A stretch of 13,527 bases of DNA from Candidatus Bathyarchaeota archaeon (GTDB lineage Archaea; Thermoproteota; Bathyarchaeia; 40CM-2-53-6; FEN-987): assembly GCA_022865625.1 (NCBI GenBank), contig JALHTB010000151.1, positions 1 through 13,527 on the forward strand, written 5' to 3'. The translations under genes and the position numbers were made by a program. Positions 6,818 to 13,527 of this stretch are shown here, in pieces. The notes below the pieces were generated by a model. It saw only the letters and a list, made by a program, of their open reading frames with translations, made no database searches and was not told the origin of the DNA. The number at the start of each line of letters is the position of its first letter. Position 1 is the first letter of the stretch.

Positions 6818-7876
6818 ATGATCGTGAACCCCACCCTGGAGCGTTTGCGTGAAATTACTGCAAGATTCGCTCGTGTCTCAATTGTAGGCCTCGGCAACGA
6901 AGGCAATTCAATGGTCAGCCACATCTTCGAAGACGGTGGCTCCGGCGCTCAATGCATAGCCGTCAACACCGACAAAGAACGTCTTGAGCACGTCTACTCA
7001 CACGAGAAGGTGCTCATCGAACACAATACGGCATCGGTCGACACTAGCGAAACCAAGGAGCAAAACATCGGCGAGTGTGCTGGTCTTCTCACGCCTCTTC
7101 TAGCTGGGGCTGACGTCGTCTTCATCATTGCTGAGATGGGAGAAAAGACCGGTCCGAGCACAGCGCCCATCGTGGCTGAAGTTGCGAGGCAAGCTGGTGC
7201 TGTGACGGTTGGAATGGCGATCATGCCGCCACCATCCCAAATAGGTGGTGGATTCGCGCGTCGCGAACTTGCCGGAATGCGACAGGCTTGCCATACTCTA
7301 GCGATTGTGGATCCCGTTAGATCGATGCAACTTGCATCATTCCCACCGGGCTTGTATGATGATTCTTCAGACAACCTTGTGATCGACATGGTTTCTGGAC
7401 TGGCAGAGACTCTCGCGTGCCCGAGCGTCATCAATATTGACCTTGCAGCATTCCGGGAGCTGACGATTCATGGAGGCATTGCCCACTTTGGAGTCGCCCA
7501 CTCATCATCTGCACTGAGAGTAGAGGAGGCGACCATAGGCGCTCTCAGAGGCCCACTACTTTATGATAGTATTGCGCGGAATCGTGGAGCTCTGGTCAAT
7601 GTGCGAGGCGGCTCCGACCTCACGATTGAGGAGGCACAGATAGCAGCTGATCTTGTCGCAGAACGCGCCGGATGGAATATGCCGGTCGTGGTGGGTGCTC
7701 ATGTGGAAGAGTCATGGCTTGAGGGGTGTCAGATCTCAATCCTGCTTACTGGAGGAGTGTACCCCTACATTCCTGGAGGATACAGGAGACTGCCATTGGA
7801 CATGTATGAGATGGAACCTAACGGAGAAGAAGAGAGACAGATAGATCTGGACTTGGACTTGGACCAGCTCGAATAG
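6818..7876 (+). CDS. Divergent FtsZ/tubulin-superfamily protein with degenerate GTPase motifs
   Basis: The 352-residue product follows the FtsZ fold order. It has beta1 with a T1-like SIVGLGNEGNSM (21-32), CIAVNTDKERL (46-56), ADVVFIIAEMGEKTGPSTAP (98-117) where FtsZ has its GGGTGTG loop, GAVTVGMAIMPP (127-138), and the T7/H7 region DMVSGLAETLACPSVINIDL (190-209). Key positions are altered. The tubulin signature loop reads MGEKTGPSTAP. The T3 glycine loop is missing (polar residues near 70-82). The catalytic NxDxxD of T7 reads N206-I-D208-L-A-A211, so the second aspartate is alanine. The tail ends in repeated Asp-Leu (DLDLDLDQLE). GTP hydrolysis is probably weak or lost, which suggests a regulatory or scaffold role beside a normal FtsZ elsewhere. 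A CetZ is less likely. The gene has its own promoter and ends 2 bases from a convergent gene. Confidence 0.82.
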   Translation: MIVNPTLERLREITARFARVSIVGLGNEGNSMVSHIFEDGGSGAQCIAVNTDKERLEHVYSHEKVLIEHNTASVDTSETKEQNIGECAGLLTPLLAGADVVFIIAEMGEKTGPSTAPIVAEVARQAGAVTVGMAIMPPPSQIGGGFARRELAGMRQACHTLAIVDPVRSMQLASFPPGLYDDSSDNLVIDMVSGLAETLACPSVINIDLAAFRELTIHGGIAHFGVAHSSSALRVEEATIGALRGPLLYDSIARNRGALVNVRGGSDLTIEEAQIAADLVAERAGWNMPVVVGAHVEESWLEGCQISILLTGGVYPYIPGGYRRLPLDMYEMEPNGEEERQIDLDLDLDQLE

Positions 7877-7878
7877 CC

Positions 7879-8511
7879 CTAGAGACTCCTGAGCGTCCTT
7901 GCCAACTTGAGGAACTTCTCTGCCAGTGGCGTTGGCCCGCCCACTGGTTGCACGGATCCTCTTCTTATCGCATCCAGTATGTCCTCGACTTCTATGGAAT
8001 CACTATCGATCAATGTGTAAGCATCGCCGACAGTTTCAGGTATGTGCGAGTCACTCCCCGCAACCATCGGCAACTTGAGCCGCTTGGCGACGCGCCTCGC
8101 GATGGCGCTGTTGAGGCTGAAGAGAAGCGCGTCGGAGTTGATCACTTCTATTGCCTCGGGTCTGGATTTCAGCTTGTACGGGTTGACACAAGGGGATATC
8201 GGATCGAACGGGTGGGGGACTACTGCAATCCCTCCGTCACGGTGAATCATTGAGATAGTCTCATCGGCTGGCCTTCCTTTCGGGACAGGGCCGGACACTC
8301 CGAGTCCGATGATGTGTCCTTGGCGTGTTGAGACCTCGATTCCGGGCAAGATGATGATTCCGGGGATGGAGACTGTTGTGAATGTGTCGTGGTTTGTGAT
8401 TGCCACGCCCTCAAGGCCTCTTTGCTTGAGAACTATTGGCAGTTGTTCTGGCTCTGTGAACGCATCCTTTGAGCCTGTCGTGTGCACATGGAGATCAATC
8501 TTCAGCTTCAT
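7879..8511 (-). CDS. PHP-domain metal-dependent phosphoesterase
   Basis: The 210-residue product is a single PHP domain, a fold that uses a metal cluster to hydrolyse phosphoester bonds. The motifs are in order: DLHVHTTGS (6-14), TNHDT (39-43), PGIEVS (56-61) with His66 after it, VVPHPFD (97-103) and AGSDSH (151-156). All metal ligands I would expect appear intact. TrpH/YciV-type proteins with this layout act on nucleoside 3',5'-bisphosphates or short RNAs, but many archaeal members have no known substrate. It starts 15 bases after the methionyl-tRNA synthetase stop on the same strand, so the two are almost surely co-transcribed. This context mildly favours a nucleic acid or nucleotide role. 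The ATG at 8511 places DLHVH at residue 6, as is normal for the family. Confidence 0.92.
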   Translation of the reverse strand: MKLKIDLHVHTTGSKDAFTEPEQLPIVLKQRGLEGVAITNHDTFTTVSIPGIIILPGIEVSTRQGHIIGLGVSGPVPKGRPADETISMIHRDGGIAVVPHPFDPISPCVNPYKLKSRPEAIEVINSDALLFSLNSAIARRVAKRLKLPMVAGSDSHIPETVGDAYTLIDSDSIEVEDILDAIRRGSVQPVGGPTPLAEKFLKLARTLRSL

Positions 8512-8526
8512 CCGTGAGGTCCTGTC

Positions 8527-10194
8527 CTAGTTTGTGTCGCGCGTGTAGTCTTTGATCTGTTCGTCAGTGATCTTCTTGAACAGCGGAGTAGGAGCACCAA
8601 TGGCGTGACCTTCTTGAAGGCGTATCTCCCCAGCGTCCTCCCAACGGGCACCGGTTACGCTCCCCTGCAAACCGAGCTGCGACCAGATTGAGTCCGCTGT
8701 TGTAGGTATGAATGGTGCAAGTAGTATTGCGAGGGACCTGACAAGCTGTGCACATATGAACATCGTCGTACGGGCGCGAACAGGATCTCGCTTTATCGTG
8801 TGCCATGGTTCGCTTTCGCTCAGGTAGAGGTTTCCATCTCTGGCAAGATCGATAACTACCTGAAGGGCCTCTCTCAGTTTGCATTCGTCAAAGTTCACTC
8901 CGGCTTTCCTAGGTGCTTCTTTGATTCCGGATAGGATTGCGTTGTCACGTTCGTCGAACGCGCCGGGGCTAGGAAGCGAGCCGGAGAAGTTGTTCTTTAT
9001 GAAAGTCAGAGTTCTGTGGATGAAGTTGCCGAGTGCGTCGTTGAGGTCTGCATTCACGCGTGCCTGAAACTCCTTCCAAGTGAAGTTGGCGTCTTTGGTC
9101 TCAGGTCTAAGTGCGATCAACATGTATCTCCAGTAGTCTGAAGGTGCAACCCGAAGCGCTTCATCCATCCAGACACCGATCCGGTGACTCTTCGAGAACT
9201 TCTTGTTGTCGAACATTATGAACTCGGTCGAGGATACCTGCCAAGGCAGAACATACGGGTCCTTCGTCGCCATCAGTAGCGCTGGGAAGATTATCGTGTG
9301 AAACGGGATGTTGTCCTTGCCGATGAAGTGCACATTCTTCGTTTCCTTCTCAAACCAGAAGCGCTTCCAGTCTTCGGGTCGTCCGTTCTTTTCTGCCCAC
9401 TCGACAGCTGCGGAGACGTATCCGAGGACTGCTTCTAGCCAGACGTAGATGGTCTTGTCCTCCGCTCCAGGGAATGGTGCAGGTATTCCCCATCTGTTGT
9501 CACGCGTGAGTGCTCTGGGGTGCAGCCCTTCCATTAGCCATCGCTTTGAGAAGTTGCGAGCATTCTCTGGAAGCTGGGTGTTCGAGTCGATGTACTTGTT
9601 CAATGGGTCGGCAAACTTGGGAAGATCAAAGAACCAATGCTTTGAGGGTTTCACGGTGGGGGTTGTACCACAGAATGCACAGCGGGGTGATTTCAGTTCT
9701 AGAGGATCCAGGACTCTACCGCAGCTGTCGCACTGGTCTCCCCTGGCATTATCTCGGCCGCAGTGCGGGCATATGCCCTCGACAAATCGGTCTGGAAGGA
9801 AACGCGCACATTTCGGACAGAATGGAAGGTTGACTGTCTCGCTGAAGATGAAGCCGTTATCGTATACCTTACGATAGAACTCCTGGACAAATCGCCTGTG
9901 AACTGGATTCTCGGTCCTCGTGTAGTTTGTGAGGCGAATCTGGTACTTGTCGAGCAGGTCGCATATTGCGGCATGATATTGGTCGGTAAGCTGTTTTGGT
10001 GGTACGCCCTTCTTGATTGCTTCAACCTCGATGGGAGTTCCATGCTCGTCGGATCCAGTGACTGAGATCACGTCTTCACCTTTGAGCGTCAAGTATCTAG
10101 AGAAGACGTCCGCAGAAAGAAGATGGATGAAAGTGCCCAGGTGGGGAAGCGTGTTGACATACGGCCATGCTGAACAGACTATCCACTTGCCCAT
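8527..10194 (-). CDS. metG: Methionyl-tRNA synthetase, catalytic and anticodon domains only
   Basis: The class I enzyme charges tRNA-Met. With the ATG at 10194 the protein has 555 residues and opens MGKWIVCSAWPYVNTLPHLG, carrying the HIGH-type motif (HLG, 18-20). GSDEHGTP (47-54) follows. The connective peptide holds four CxxC knuckles (Cys 126/129, 142/145, 155/158, 172/175), enough for two zinc sites. The KMSKS loop is KFSKS (332-336). The C-terminal tRNA-binding OB domain seen in many archaeal and bacterial MetRS is absent and may be encoded elsewhere. A longer reading from 10248 adds 18 residues before the usual first residue. A GGGGGA eight to nine bases upstream of 10194 supports the chosen start. 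The gene is divergent from aIF2-beta and heads an operon with the PHP gene. Confidence 0.96.
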   Translation of the reverse strand: MGKWIVCSAWPYVNTLPHLGTFIHLLSADVFSRYLTLKGEDVISVTGSDEHGTPIEVEAIKKGVPPKQLTDQYHAAICDLLDKYQIRLTNYTRTENPVHRRFVQEFYRKVYDNGFIFSETVNLPFCPKCARFLPDRFVEGICPHCGRDNARGDQCDSCGRVLDPLELKSPRCAFCGTTPTVKPSKHWFFDLPKFADPLNKYIDSNTQLPENARNFSKRWLMEGLHPRALTRDNRWGIPAPFPGAEDKTIYVWLEAVLGYVSAAVEWAEKNGRPEDWKRFWFEKETKNVHFIGKDNIPFHTIIFPALLMATKDPYVLPWQVSSTEFIMFDNKKFSKSHRIGVWMDEALRVAPSDYWRYMLIALRPETKDANFTWKEFQARVNADLNDALGNFIHRTLTFIKNNFSGSLPSPGAFDERDNAILSGIKEAPRKAGVNFDECKLREALQVVIDLARDGNLYLSESEPWHTIKRDPVRARTTMFICAQLVRSLAILLAPFIPTTADSIWSQLGLQGSVTGARWEDAGEIRLQEGHAIGAPTPLFKKITDEQIKDYTRDTN

Positions 10195-10402
10195 CTCATG
10201 TTCCCCCAAAGCACGTGCTTGACCAGGTGAGAAGCCCTGCAGAATCACAAGTGCAGTGTGACTGCGCAGGTGCCTCGAAATTGCCCCTCCAAAGCGTGAA
10301 TATCGGATACGCGACTCTTCAGATAGATTAACGTTATCGGTGAGGCGTCAAATGGGAATGGACAAATAGAGCTCAGTTCATGTGATTGGGAGGAACAAAG
10401 CG
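10195..10402. other. Divergent intergenic region, metG / aIF2-beta
   Basis: This 208-base gap must hold promoters for both metG (minus) and aIF2-beta (plus). An AT-richer part lies at 10320-10337 and includes the 8-base palindrome TAACGTTA (10329-10336). No TATA box is convincing. ACAAATAG at 10362-10369 is too close to the aIF2-beta start to leave its ribosome binding site in the transcript. No RNA gene is evident. Confidence 0.4.
10388..10393 (+). promoter_or_regulatory. Ribosome binding site of aIF2-beta
   Basis: GGGAGG lies 9 bases before the ATG at 10403. It lies inside, and so argues against, the longer reading from a GTG at 10382. Confidence 0.65.
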
Positions 10403-10813
10403 ATGAGCGACGAATACACGAAGCTTCTGGACAGCGCGATCGAGAAGATCCCTAAGAGAACTTCGTCGGGAGAAAGGTTCGAACTGCCTAGTGTTCAGGG
10501 TGTGAGGATTGGAAACAGAACGATCATCCAGAACTTCAAGGAGATCGCTGACCGCATGAACCGGAACCCACACCATATTCTAAAGTTCCTCTCAAAGGAC
10601 CTTGCAACCGCTGCGACGATGGATGGAGCCCGAGCGATCTTTCAAGGTGTTTTCAAGGTCCAGTCAATAAATAGACTTTTGAACATATACACGCAGAGGT
10701 TTGTGATCTGTCCTGTCTGTAAGAGGCCTGACACCAAGATGGACAAGCATGAACGATACACATTCCTTGTCTGCGAGGCCTGCGGCGCAAGATCCTCCTT
10801 ATCGATGGCGTGA
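10403..10813 (+). CDS. eif2b: Translation initiation factor aIF2, beta subunit
   Basis: aIF2 (alpha, beta, gamma) brings initiator Met-tRNA to the small ribosomal subunit. The 136-residue product is close to the usual archaeal length of about 140. It has a short N-terminal helix (YTKLLDSAIEKIP, 5-17), the central alpha-beta domain with GNRTIIQNFKEIADRMNR (37-54) and HHILKFLSKDLAT (57-69), and a C-terminal zinc ribbon with Cys103/106 (CPVC) and Cys124/127 (CEAC). The N-terminal helix is the part that binds the gamma subunit in known structures. A strong GGGAGG fixes the start at the ATG at 10403. A DUF424 gene begins 13 bases after the stop. Confidence 0.97.
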   Translation: MSDEYTKLLDSAIEKIPKRTSSGERFELPSVQGVRIGNRTIIQNFKEIADRMNRNPHHILKFLSKDLATAATMDGARAIFQGVFKVQSINRLLNIYTQRFVICPVCKRPDTKMDKHERYTFLVCEACGARSSLSMA

Positions 10814-10826
10814 GAAGTGCGTAGCA

Positions 10827-11123
10827 GTGGAAGTGCATCTCAGAGTCGTCCAAGACAAGAGAGATGTCCTAGTAGCGATTTGCGACTCCGGACTACTAGG
10901 CGAGACCTTCAGAGAGGGGAAGATGAAACTCGAAGTCAACGCGGGGTTCTATGGCGGTCCATTGTGCGCTGTCGAGGAAGCTATGGGGGCCTTGGCGAAG
11001 GCAGACACTGCGAACCTTGTTGGCGAAGCCACAGTCAAAGCGGCCATCCAGAAAGGGTTTGTCGATCCTCAAGCCGTCATCTACTTCGGCGAGGTCCCGC
11101 ATGTCCAGATAGTGAGACTGTAG
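10827..11123 (+). CDS. DUF424 family protein
   Basis: The product has 98 residues from the GTG at 10827. It matches the archaeal DUF424 pattern as I recall it: short strands at the N-terminus, AICDSGLLGETFREGKMKLEV (17-37), FYGG (41-44), then TANLVGEATVKAAIQKGFVD (61-80) and a C-terminal FGEVPHVQIVRL. The family is small and archaeal, without an established biochemical function that I know. No catalytic residues stand out. It follows aIF2-beta closely on the same strand, so the pair is probably one operon, which hints at a translation link. A GTG two codons later (10833) is an alternative start. A longer reading from an ATG at 10749 would overlap the aIF2-beta zinc ribbon out of frame and gives an unlike N-terminus. 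Confidence 0.85.
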   Translation: MEVHLRVVQDKRDVLVAICDSGLLGETFREGKMKLEVNAGFYGGPLCAVEEAMGALAKADTANLVGEATVKAAIQKGFVDPQAVIYFGEVPHVQIVRL

Positions 11124-11218
11124 AACTGGGAACGACATGATGACCTTGCGCATACACTCACTAAAACGGCCGGGAAACTGTCTATGACCCCTTGAATAGG
11201 AGACCCGTGAGCCCTACC

Positions 11219-11227
11219 CTTTTAATG
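11219..11227 (+). promoter_or_regulatory. TATA box of the aIF1A-RIO1-KH-top6B run
   Basis: CTTTTAATG lies 42 bases before the aIF1A TTG. Transcription would begin near 11249, leaving a leader of about 20 bases that keeps the GAGAGTGAG (11257-11265) just before the start. The 145-base gap after the DUF424 gene also supports a separate transcription unit here. Confidence 0.5.
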
Positions 11228-11268
11228 TCACTTGTAGACTAAAACGTGCGAGTATTGAGAGTGAGCGA

Positions 11269-11574
11269 TTGGGCAAGAAGAAGGTCCTCAGCGAAGGCCA
11301 GCTTCGCGAGATGGTAACGCCCGGAGAGGGCCAGATGTATGGCATTGTATTGCAGATGCTCGGGTACGACAGACTCATGGTGAAGTGCGCGGACGGACAC
11401 GAAAGAGTCTGCCGAATCAGAGGGAAGATGAAGAGGCGCGTCTGGATCAAGGTTGGAGATCTTGTGCTTGTCGCACCGTGGGACTTCCAATTTGAAACCC
11501 GCGGCGACATCCTCTGGAGGTACACTGAAGCCCAAGCGCAGATACTTCGTTCAAAGGGTCAGCTTGCAATGTGA
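11269..11574 (+). CDS. eif1A: Translation initiation factor aIF1A
   Basis: aIF1A is the archaeal counterpart of eIF1A and bacterial IF1. It binds the A site of the small subunit during initiation. The product has 101 residues, the normal size, with a basic N-terminus (MGKKK) and an OB fold: MYGIVLQMLGYDRLMVKCAD (23-42), CRIRGKMKRRVWIKVGDLVL (48-67), then APWDF (69-73) and DILWRYT (80-86). The start is a TTG; no ATG or GTG is in frame upstream within the transcript, and the TTG gives the usual family N-terminus. It leads a run with RIO1, the KH protein and Top6B. That order is found in other archaea, to my recollection. Confidence 0.96.
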   Translation: MGKKKVLSEGQLREMVTPGEGQMYGIVLQMLGYDRLMVKCADGHERVCRIRGKMKRRVWIKVGDLVLVAPWDFQFETRGDILWRYTEAQAQILRSKGQLAM

Positions 11575-11597
11575 GCTAACCCAAAGGGTGCCTGTTT

Positions 11598-12401
11598 GTG
11601 GCGTGGAGTTCAAAGACTGAGGAACGGCTGAGACTAAGGCAGGTTCGATACGAAACCACTCGCTTGATGAGGGAGAAGAGAAGCGAGGAACTGGAAGCTC
11701 TCGAGCAGGTCTTCGACAAGTCCACCCTCATGGTAATCTATCACATGCTCGACACTGGCAAGTTGGCCAAGATTTCTGGTGTTGTCAGGTCAGGGAAAGA
11801 AGCAAGAGTCTACTGGGGACTCGGTCCAAAGAAGAAAGAGATCGCTGTCAAGATCTACCTGACATTGTCAGCCGAGTTCAAGAAAGGCAGGCTGGTGTAC
11901 ATAGAGGGAGATCCGAGATTTGCGAGAACCCGCACCGACACACGGTCTCTCGTATACGTTTGGGCTCAGAAGGAATTCAGGAATCTCAAACAGGCTCGTG
12001 AAGCAGGAGTTCGGGTTCCGAACCCGATTGCGGTCGATAAGAACGTGCTCCTCATGGGCTTCGTGGGAAAGAATGGTGAGCCAGCGCCGCTGCTTAGGGA
12101 GACTGTGATGAGGAGCCCCAAGAGGACCTACAGAGATCTCCTCTCATTTGTTCGACTCCTCTATCAGAAAGCCTCGCTGGTTCATGGGGATTTGAGCGAG
12201 TATAACATCATGATGTGGCGTGGTCACCCTGTGATCTTTGATCTGTCTCAGGCTGTCGCGACTGAGCATCCGTTGGCGGACCGATTACTTATGAGAGACA
12301 TCCTGAACTTGAATAGGTACTTCGGCCAAATCGGCGTCGAGACCGAAAGCGATGATGATGTTTACGATCTGGTGGTAAGGAAGAGTGTCGACAAAGATTA
12401 G
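11598..12401 (+). CDS. rio1: RIO1-type atypical serine kinase
   Basis: RIO1 is an atypical kinase/ATPase acting late in small-ribosomal-subunit maturation. The 267-residue product carries the RIO1 loop GVVRSGKEARVY (61-72), the ATP lysine Lys85 in AVKIY, and the RIO1-type flexible loop FKKGRLVYIEGDPRF (94-108). It also has the catalytic HGDLSEYN (196-203, Asp198) and the metal-binding IFDLSQAV (213-220, Asp215). The SGKEA form of the loop separates RIO1 from RIO2, and no N-terminal winged helix is present. It starts at a GTG with GGGTG seven bases upstream. It begins 23 bases after aIF1A, and its end abuts the KH gene, so it is translated as part of one operon. Confidence 0.96.
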   Translation: MAWSSKTEERLRLRQVRYETTRLMREKRSEELEALEQVFDKSTLMVIYHMLDTGKLAKISGVVRSGKEARVYWGLGPKKKEIAVKIYLTLSAEFKKGRLVYIEGDPRFARTRTDTRSLVYVWAQKEFRNLKQAREAGVRVPNPIAVDKNVLLMGFVGKNGEPAPLLRETVMRSPKRTYRDLLSFVRLLYQKASLVHGDLSEYNIMMWRGHPVIFDLSQAVATEHPLADRLLMRDILNLNRYFGQIGVETESDDDVYDLVVRKSVDKD

Positions 12402-12405
12402 CACA

Positions 12406-12957
12406 ATGATTCCTCATGAGAGGATAGGTGTGGTGCTGGGTCGAGAAGGCGCCACAAAGACCGAGATTGAACAAGCATTCAAGGTTAAACTGACAATCAG
12501 CAGCGATTCAGGAACGATCGAAGTCGTTCCCTCTGAAGACAACGATGACCCTTCAACAATACTCCGCGCGAGAGACGTGGTCACGGCTATTGGAAGGGGA
12601 TTCGCCCCCGACCGAGCCATGACGCTGCTAGATGATAACACAGTACTCGACGTGATAGACCTTCGCGAACTCTTCGGGAAGAATGAAAGCGACATCAACC
12701 GAATGAAGGGCAGAGTCATAGGCAGCGAGGGGAAGATGAGACGCCTTCTGGAGGAGATGACGGACGCGAAAGTCTCCGTTTTTGGCTCCACCATATCGAT
12801 GATTGGGGAATTCGAGGAGGTTTCCGCTGCAAGGCAAGCAATCATGATGCTACTCAAAGGAAAACAGCACTCATCCGTGTACAAATTCCTTAGAAGAACA
12901 AAGAGCGAGAGCAAGAAGAGAAAGACGTTGGAACTCTGGGAGAAGCCGCCACGATGA
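12406..12957 (+). CDS. KH-domain RNA-binding protein, Dim2/PNO1-like
   Basis: This is the archaeal relative of Dim2/PNO1, which binds near the 3' end of small-subunit rRNA during maturation. The 183-residue product has two KH domains. The first opens MIPHERIGVVLGREG with its GxxG at GREG (12-15). The second carries KGRVIGSEGKMRRLLEEM (about 102-119) with its GxxG at GSEG. The C-terminal tail is basic (RRTKSESKKRK), as fits RNA contact. The ATG at 12406 lies 4 bases after the RIO1 stop. A GTG at 12385 would add seven residues and overlap RIO1 by 17 bases, and cannot be excluded. In eukaryotes PNO1 and RIO1 work on the same pre-40S particle, so their adjacency here is in keeping. Confidence 0.92.
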   Translation: MIPHERIGVVLGREGATKTEIEQAFKVKLTISSDSGTIEVVPSEDNDDPSTILRARDVVTAIGRGFAPDRAMTLLDDNTVLDVIDLRELFGKNESDINRMKGRVIGSEGKMRRLLEEMTDAKVSVFGSTISMIGEFEEVSAARQAIMMLLKGKQHSSVYKFLRRTKSESKKRKTLELWEKPPR

Positions 12958-13018
12958 GGCCTCCGAGCCTAACAGCGAGCACTAAGAAAGACGAAGTCCT
13001 CGCGCGTGGAATCTCGCG

Positions 13019-13527
13019 ATGAAAGCACCCGAGGTTTTCCAGGAGATCTCACCTGCTGACTTCTTCTACCGGAACAGAGACATCGCAGGATTCACGAATC
13101 CGACACGAGCAATCTATTCAACCGTAAGGGAACTGGTGGAGAATTCTCTCGACGCGTGCGAGGTCCACGGCATTCCTCCGGACATATACATGAGGATCTC
13201 ACACGAGTCAGGTCCCGCCGACGGACCAGGAGTATATCGAGTCAGAGTTGCTGACAACGGGTTGGGTGTCCCTTCAAAACTCATCCCTTCAGCATTCGGC
13301 CAAGTCCTCTTCGGATCAAAATACAAACTCAGACAGACACGCGGACAGTTTGGTCTCGGTGGCAAAATGGCCATCCTGTACGGACAAATCACTACACATT
13401 CAGAAGCTACCATAATCTCAAGCACCGGACCGACGAAGATTCACGACGTGAGACTTCGGATAGACATTCAGCGCAACCAACCTGAGAAGATCAAAGAGAT
13501 CACACATCCTAATCCGGACCGCTGGCA
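13019..13527 (+). CDS. top6B: DNA topoisomerase VI subunit B, partial (N-terminal ATPase domain)
   Basis: Topoisomerase VI (A2B2) relaxes and unlinks DNA by ATP-driven double-strand passage; subunit B is its GHKL ATPase and transducer. The window shows the first 169 residues, with the rest beyond the edge. Visible are FFYRNRDIAGFTNPTRAIYS (15-34), the N box RELVENSLDA (37-46, Asn42), the VADNGLGVP box (77-85), FGSKYKLRQTRGQ (98-110), and the lid GQFGLGGKMAILYGQITT (109-126). The lid is of the FGLG type rather than GQQGIGIS. The ATG at 13019 is the only start in the open frame, which is closed upstream at 12983. It lies 61 bases after the KH gene on the same strand. Top6A probably follows outside the window. 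Confidence 0.95.
   Translation, partial: MKAPEVFQEISPADFFYRNRDIAGFTNPTRAIYSTVRELVENSLDACEVHGIPPDIYMRISHESGPADGPGVYRVRVADNGLGVPSKLIPSAFGQVLFGSKYKLRQTRGQFGLGGKMAILYGQITTHSEATIISSTGPTKIHDVRLRIDIQRNQPEKIKEITHPNPDRW

Noticed and set aside
6994..7434. Minus-strand open frame (about 146 codons) inside the FtsZ-like gene
   Set aside because: Low-complexity translation opposite a clear FtsZ fold; no start context.
6818..7876. CetZ or standard FtsZ identity for the FtsZ-like gene
   Set aside because: T3, T4 and T7 motifs differ from both families, so only the superfamily can be named.
10382..10402. GTG start giving a seven-residue longer aIF2-beta
   Set aside because: The GGGAGG ribosome binding site lies within this stretch and is well spaced for the ATG at 10403.
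12414..12914. Long minus-strand open frame (about 166 codons) across the KH gene
   Set aside because: It is Ser-rich and unlike any family I know, and the plus strand carries clear KH motifs; it is an antisense shadow.
1..13527. CRISPR arrays, rRNA, tRNA and tandem repeats
   Set aside because: By eye, no spaced direct repeats, rRNA-like blocks or tRNA cloverleaves were found on either strand.

Overview
This window looks like chromosomal DNA from an archaeon. It carries aIF1A, the beta subunit of aIF2, a RIO1 kinase, a Dim2/PNO1-type KH protein, the split glycine decarboxylase (GcvPA and GcvPB) and the B subunit of DNA topoisomerase VI. TATA-like boxes lie at plausible distances from several genes, and GTG and TTG starts occur. 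The Top6B ATP lid reads GQFGLGGKMAILYGQ, closer to what I recall from TACK archaea (Sulfolobus and Thaumarchaeota-like lineages) than to the euryarchaeal GQQGIGIS form. A bathyarchaeal or Nitrososphaeria-related organism is my best guess, not a certainty.

Layout. Bases 1-600 hold a decayed IS605-type TnpB fragment and a bulged hairpin like those at IS200/IS605 ends. Bases 600-3286 (minus strand) hold two surface or glycan-related genes. One is a membrane protein with a signal peptide, a beta-rich ectodomain resembling ribophorin I/OST1, one membrane helix and a cytoplasmic helical tail. The other is a left-handed beta-helix sugar N-acyltransferase. Divergent from these is a glycine cleavage operon, gcvPA-gcvPB (3369-6253), with a MoaD/ThiS-type ubiquitin-fold gene downstream. 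After a 220-base gap with a perfect 8-bp dyad and a TATA box comes a very divergent FtsZ/tubulin-superfamily gene (6818-7876). It meets, tail to tail and 2 bases apart, a minus-strand pair: methionyl-tRNA synthetase followed by a PHP-domain phosphoesterase.

The right third (10403 to the end, plus strand) is information processing. aIF2-beta is followed by a DUF424 protein. A second promoter then leads into aIF1A, RIO1, the KH protein and Top6B, which runs off the window. RIO1 and Dim2/PNO1 act together in small-subunit maturation, and aIF1A and aIF2 act in initiation on that subunit, so this block is functionally coherent. Top6B is its DNA-topology neighbour.

The two items most worth attention are the ribophorin-like protein beside a sugar acyltransferase, and the FtsZ-like protein that appears to have lost its GTPase motifs. 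I see no CRISPR array, rRNA, tRNA or intact mobile element.
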